From: Solea solea
Lineage: Eukaryota; Chordata; Actinopteri; Pleuronectiformes; Soleidae
Direction of reading: 5' to 3'
Length of the DNA stretch: 64,000 nucleotides
NCBI RefSeq assembly: GCF_958295425.1
Contig: NC_081135.1
Coordinates: 24,863,613-24,927,612 of the forward strand
The translations under genes and the position numbers were made by a program. Of this stretch, positions 63,960 through 64,000 are shown in pieces (position 1 is the stretch's first letter; every line of letters begins with the position of its first letter). The notes beneath the pieces are model-generated. The model did no database searches and had not been told where the DNA came from. It saw only the letters and a program-made list of their open reading frames with translations.

Positions 63960-64000
63960 CCACCCACACCCCAACACACCCCAACACACACACACACACA
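63960..64000. repeat. Imperfect (CA)n at window end
   Basis: CACCC and CCAACACA units grade into a CA run that continues past the window. Confidence 0.85.

Overview
The window looks like nuclear genomic DNA from a teleost fish, probably an acanthomorph. Four vertebrate gene loci sit in AT-rich, microsatellite-dense DNA. Coding exons are short, bounded by GT/AG splice sites, and match vertebrate gene families. Interspersed repeats of types familiar from ray-finned fish are scattered between them. Nothing here resembles bacterial operons, CRISPR arrays or phage.

Layout. (1) 1-4755, plus strand: the 3' end of igsf3, an EWI-family immunoglobulin-superfamily membrane protein. It comprises the end of one Ig-V exon, a complete Ig-V exon and the transmembrane/cytoplasmic exon. 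A probable long 3' UTR follows, with two very G-rich (minus strand) tracts. (2) 16140-18822, minus strand: a complete six-exon rpe (ribulose-5-phosphate 3-epimerase, 228 aa) with all expected catalytic residues. (3) 18823-43358: about 24.5 kb without a recognisable gene, holding microsatellites, a diverged local duplication and transposon relics. (4) 43359-44495, minus strand: single-coding-exon ackr3 (CXCR7-type atypical chemokine receptor, 378 aa), with a splice acceptor in its 5' UTR and a candidate noncoding first exon near 47.5 kb. (5) 44565-58555: intron and intergenic DNA rich in repeats. (6) 58556-59751, minus strand: a complete six-exon NQO1-like quinone reductase (270 aa) with a TATA box. 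(7) 59752-64000: intergenic sequence with a tRNA-derived SINE.

The four genes do not form a pathway: cell-surface Ig protein, pentose phosphate enzyme, chemokine scavenger receptor, FAD quinone reductase. Their human orthologues lie on different chromosomes or far apart, so this is a fish-lineage neighbourhood.

I found no convincing new biological system. The observations most worth following are the altered active site of the NQO1-like enzyme, the enlarged Ser-rich third intracellular loop of the ACKR3 paralogue, several structurally well-defined MITEs (one with an exact 8-bp target duplication), two near-perfect DNA palindromes, and a diverged 190-bp duplicated segment. Splice sites and protein identities come from reading the sequence and remembered family knowledge; no database search was possible.
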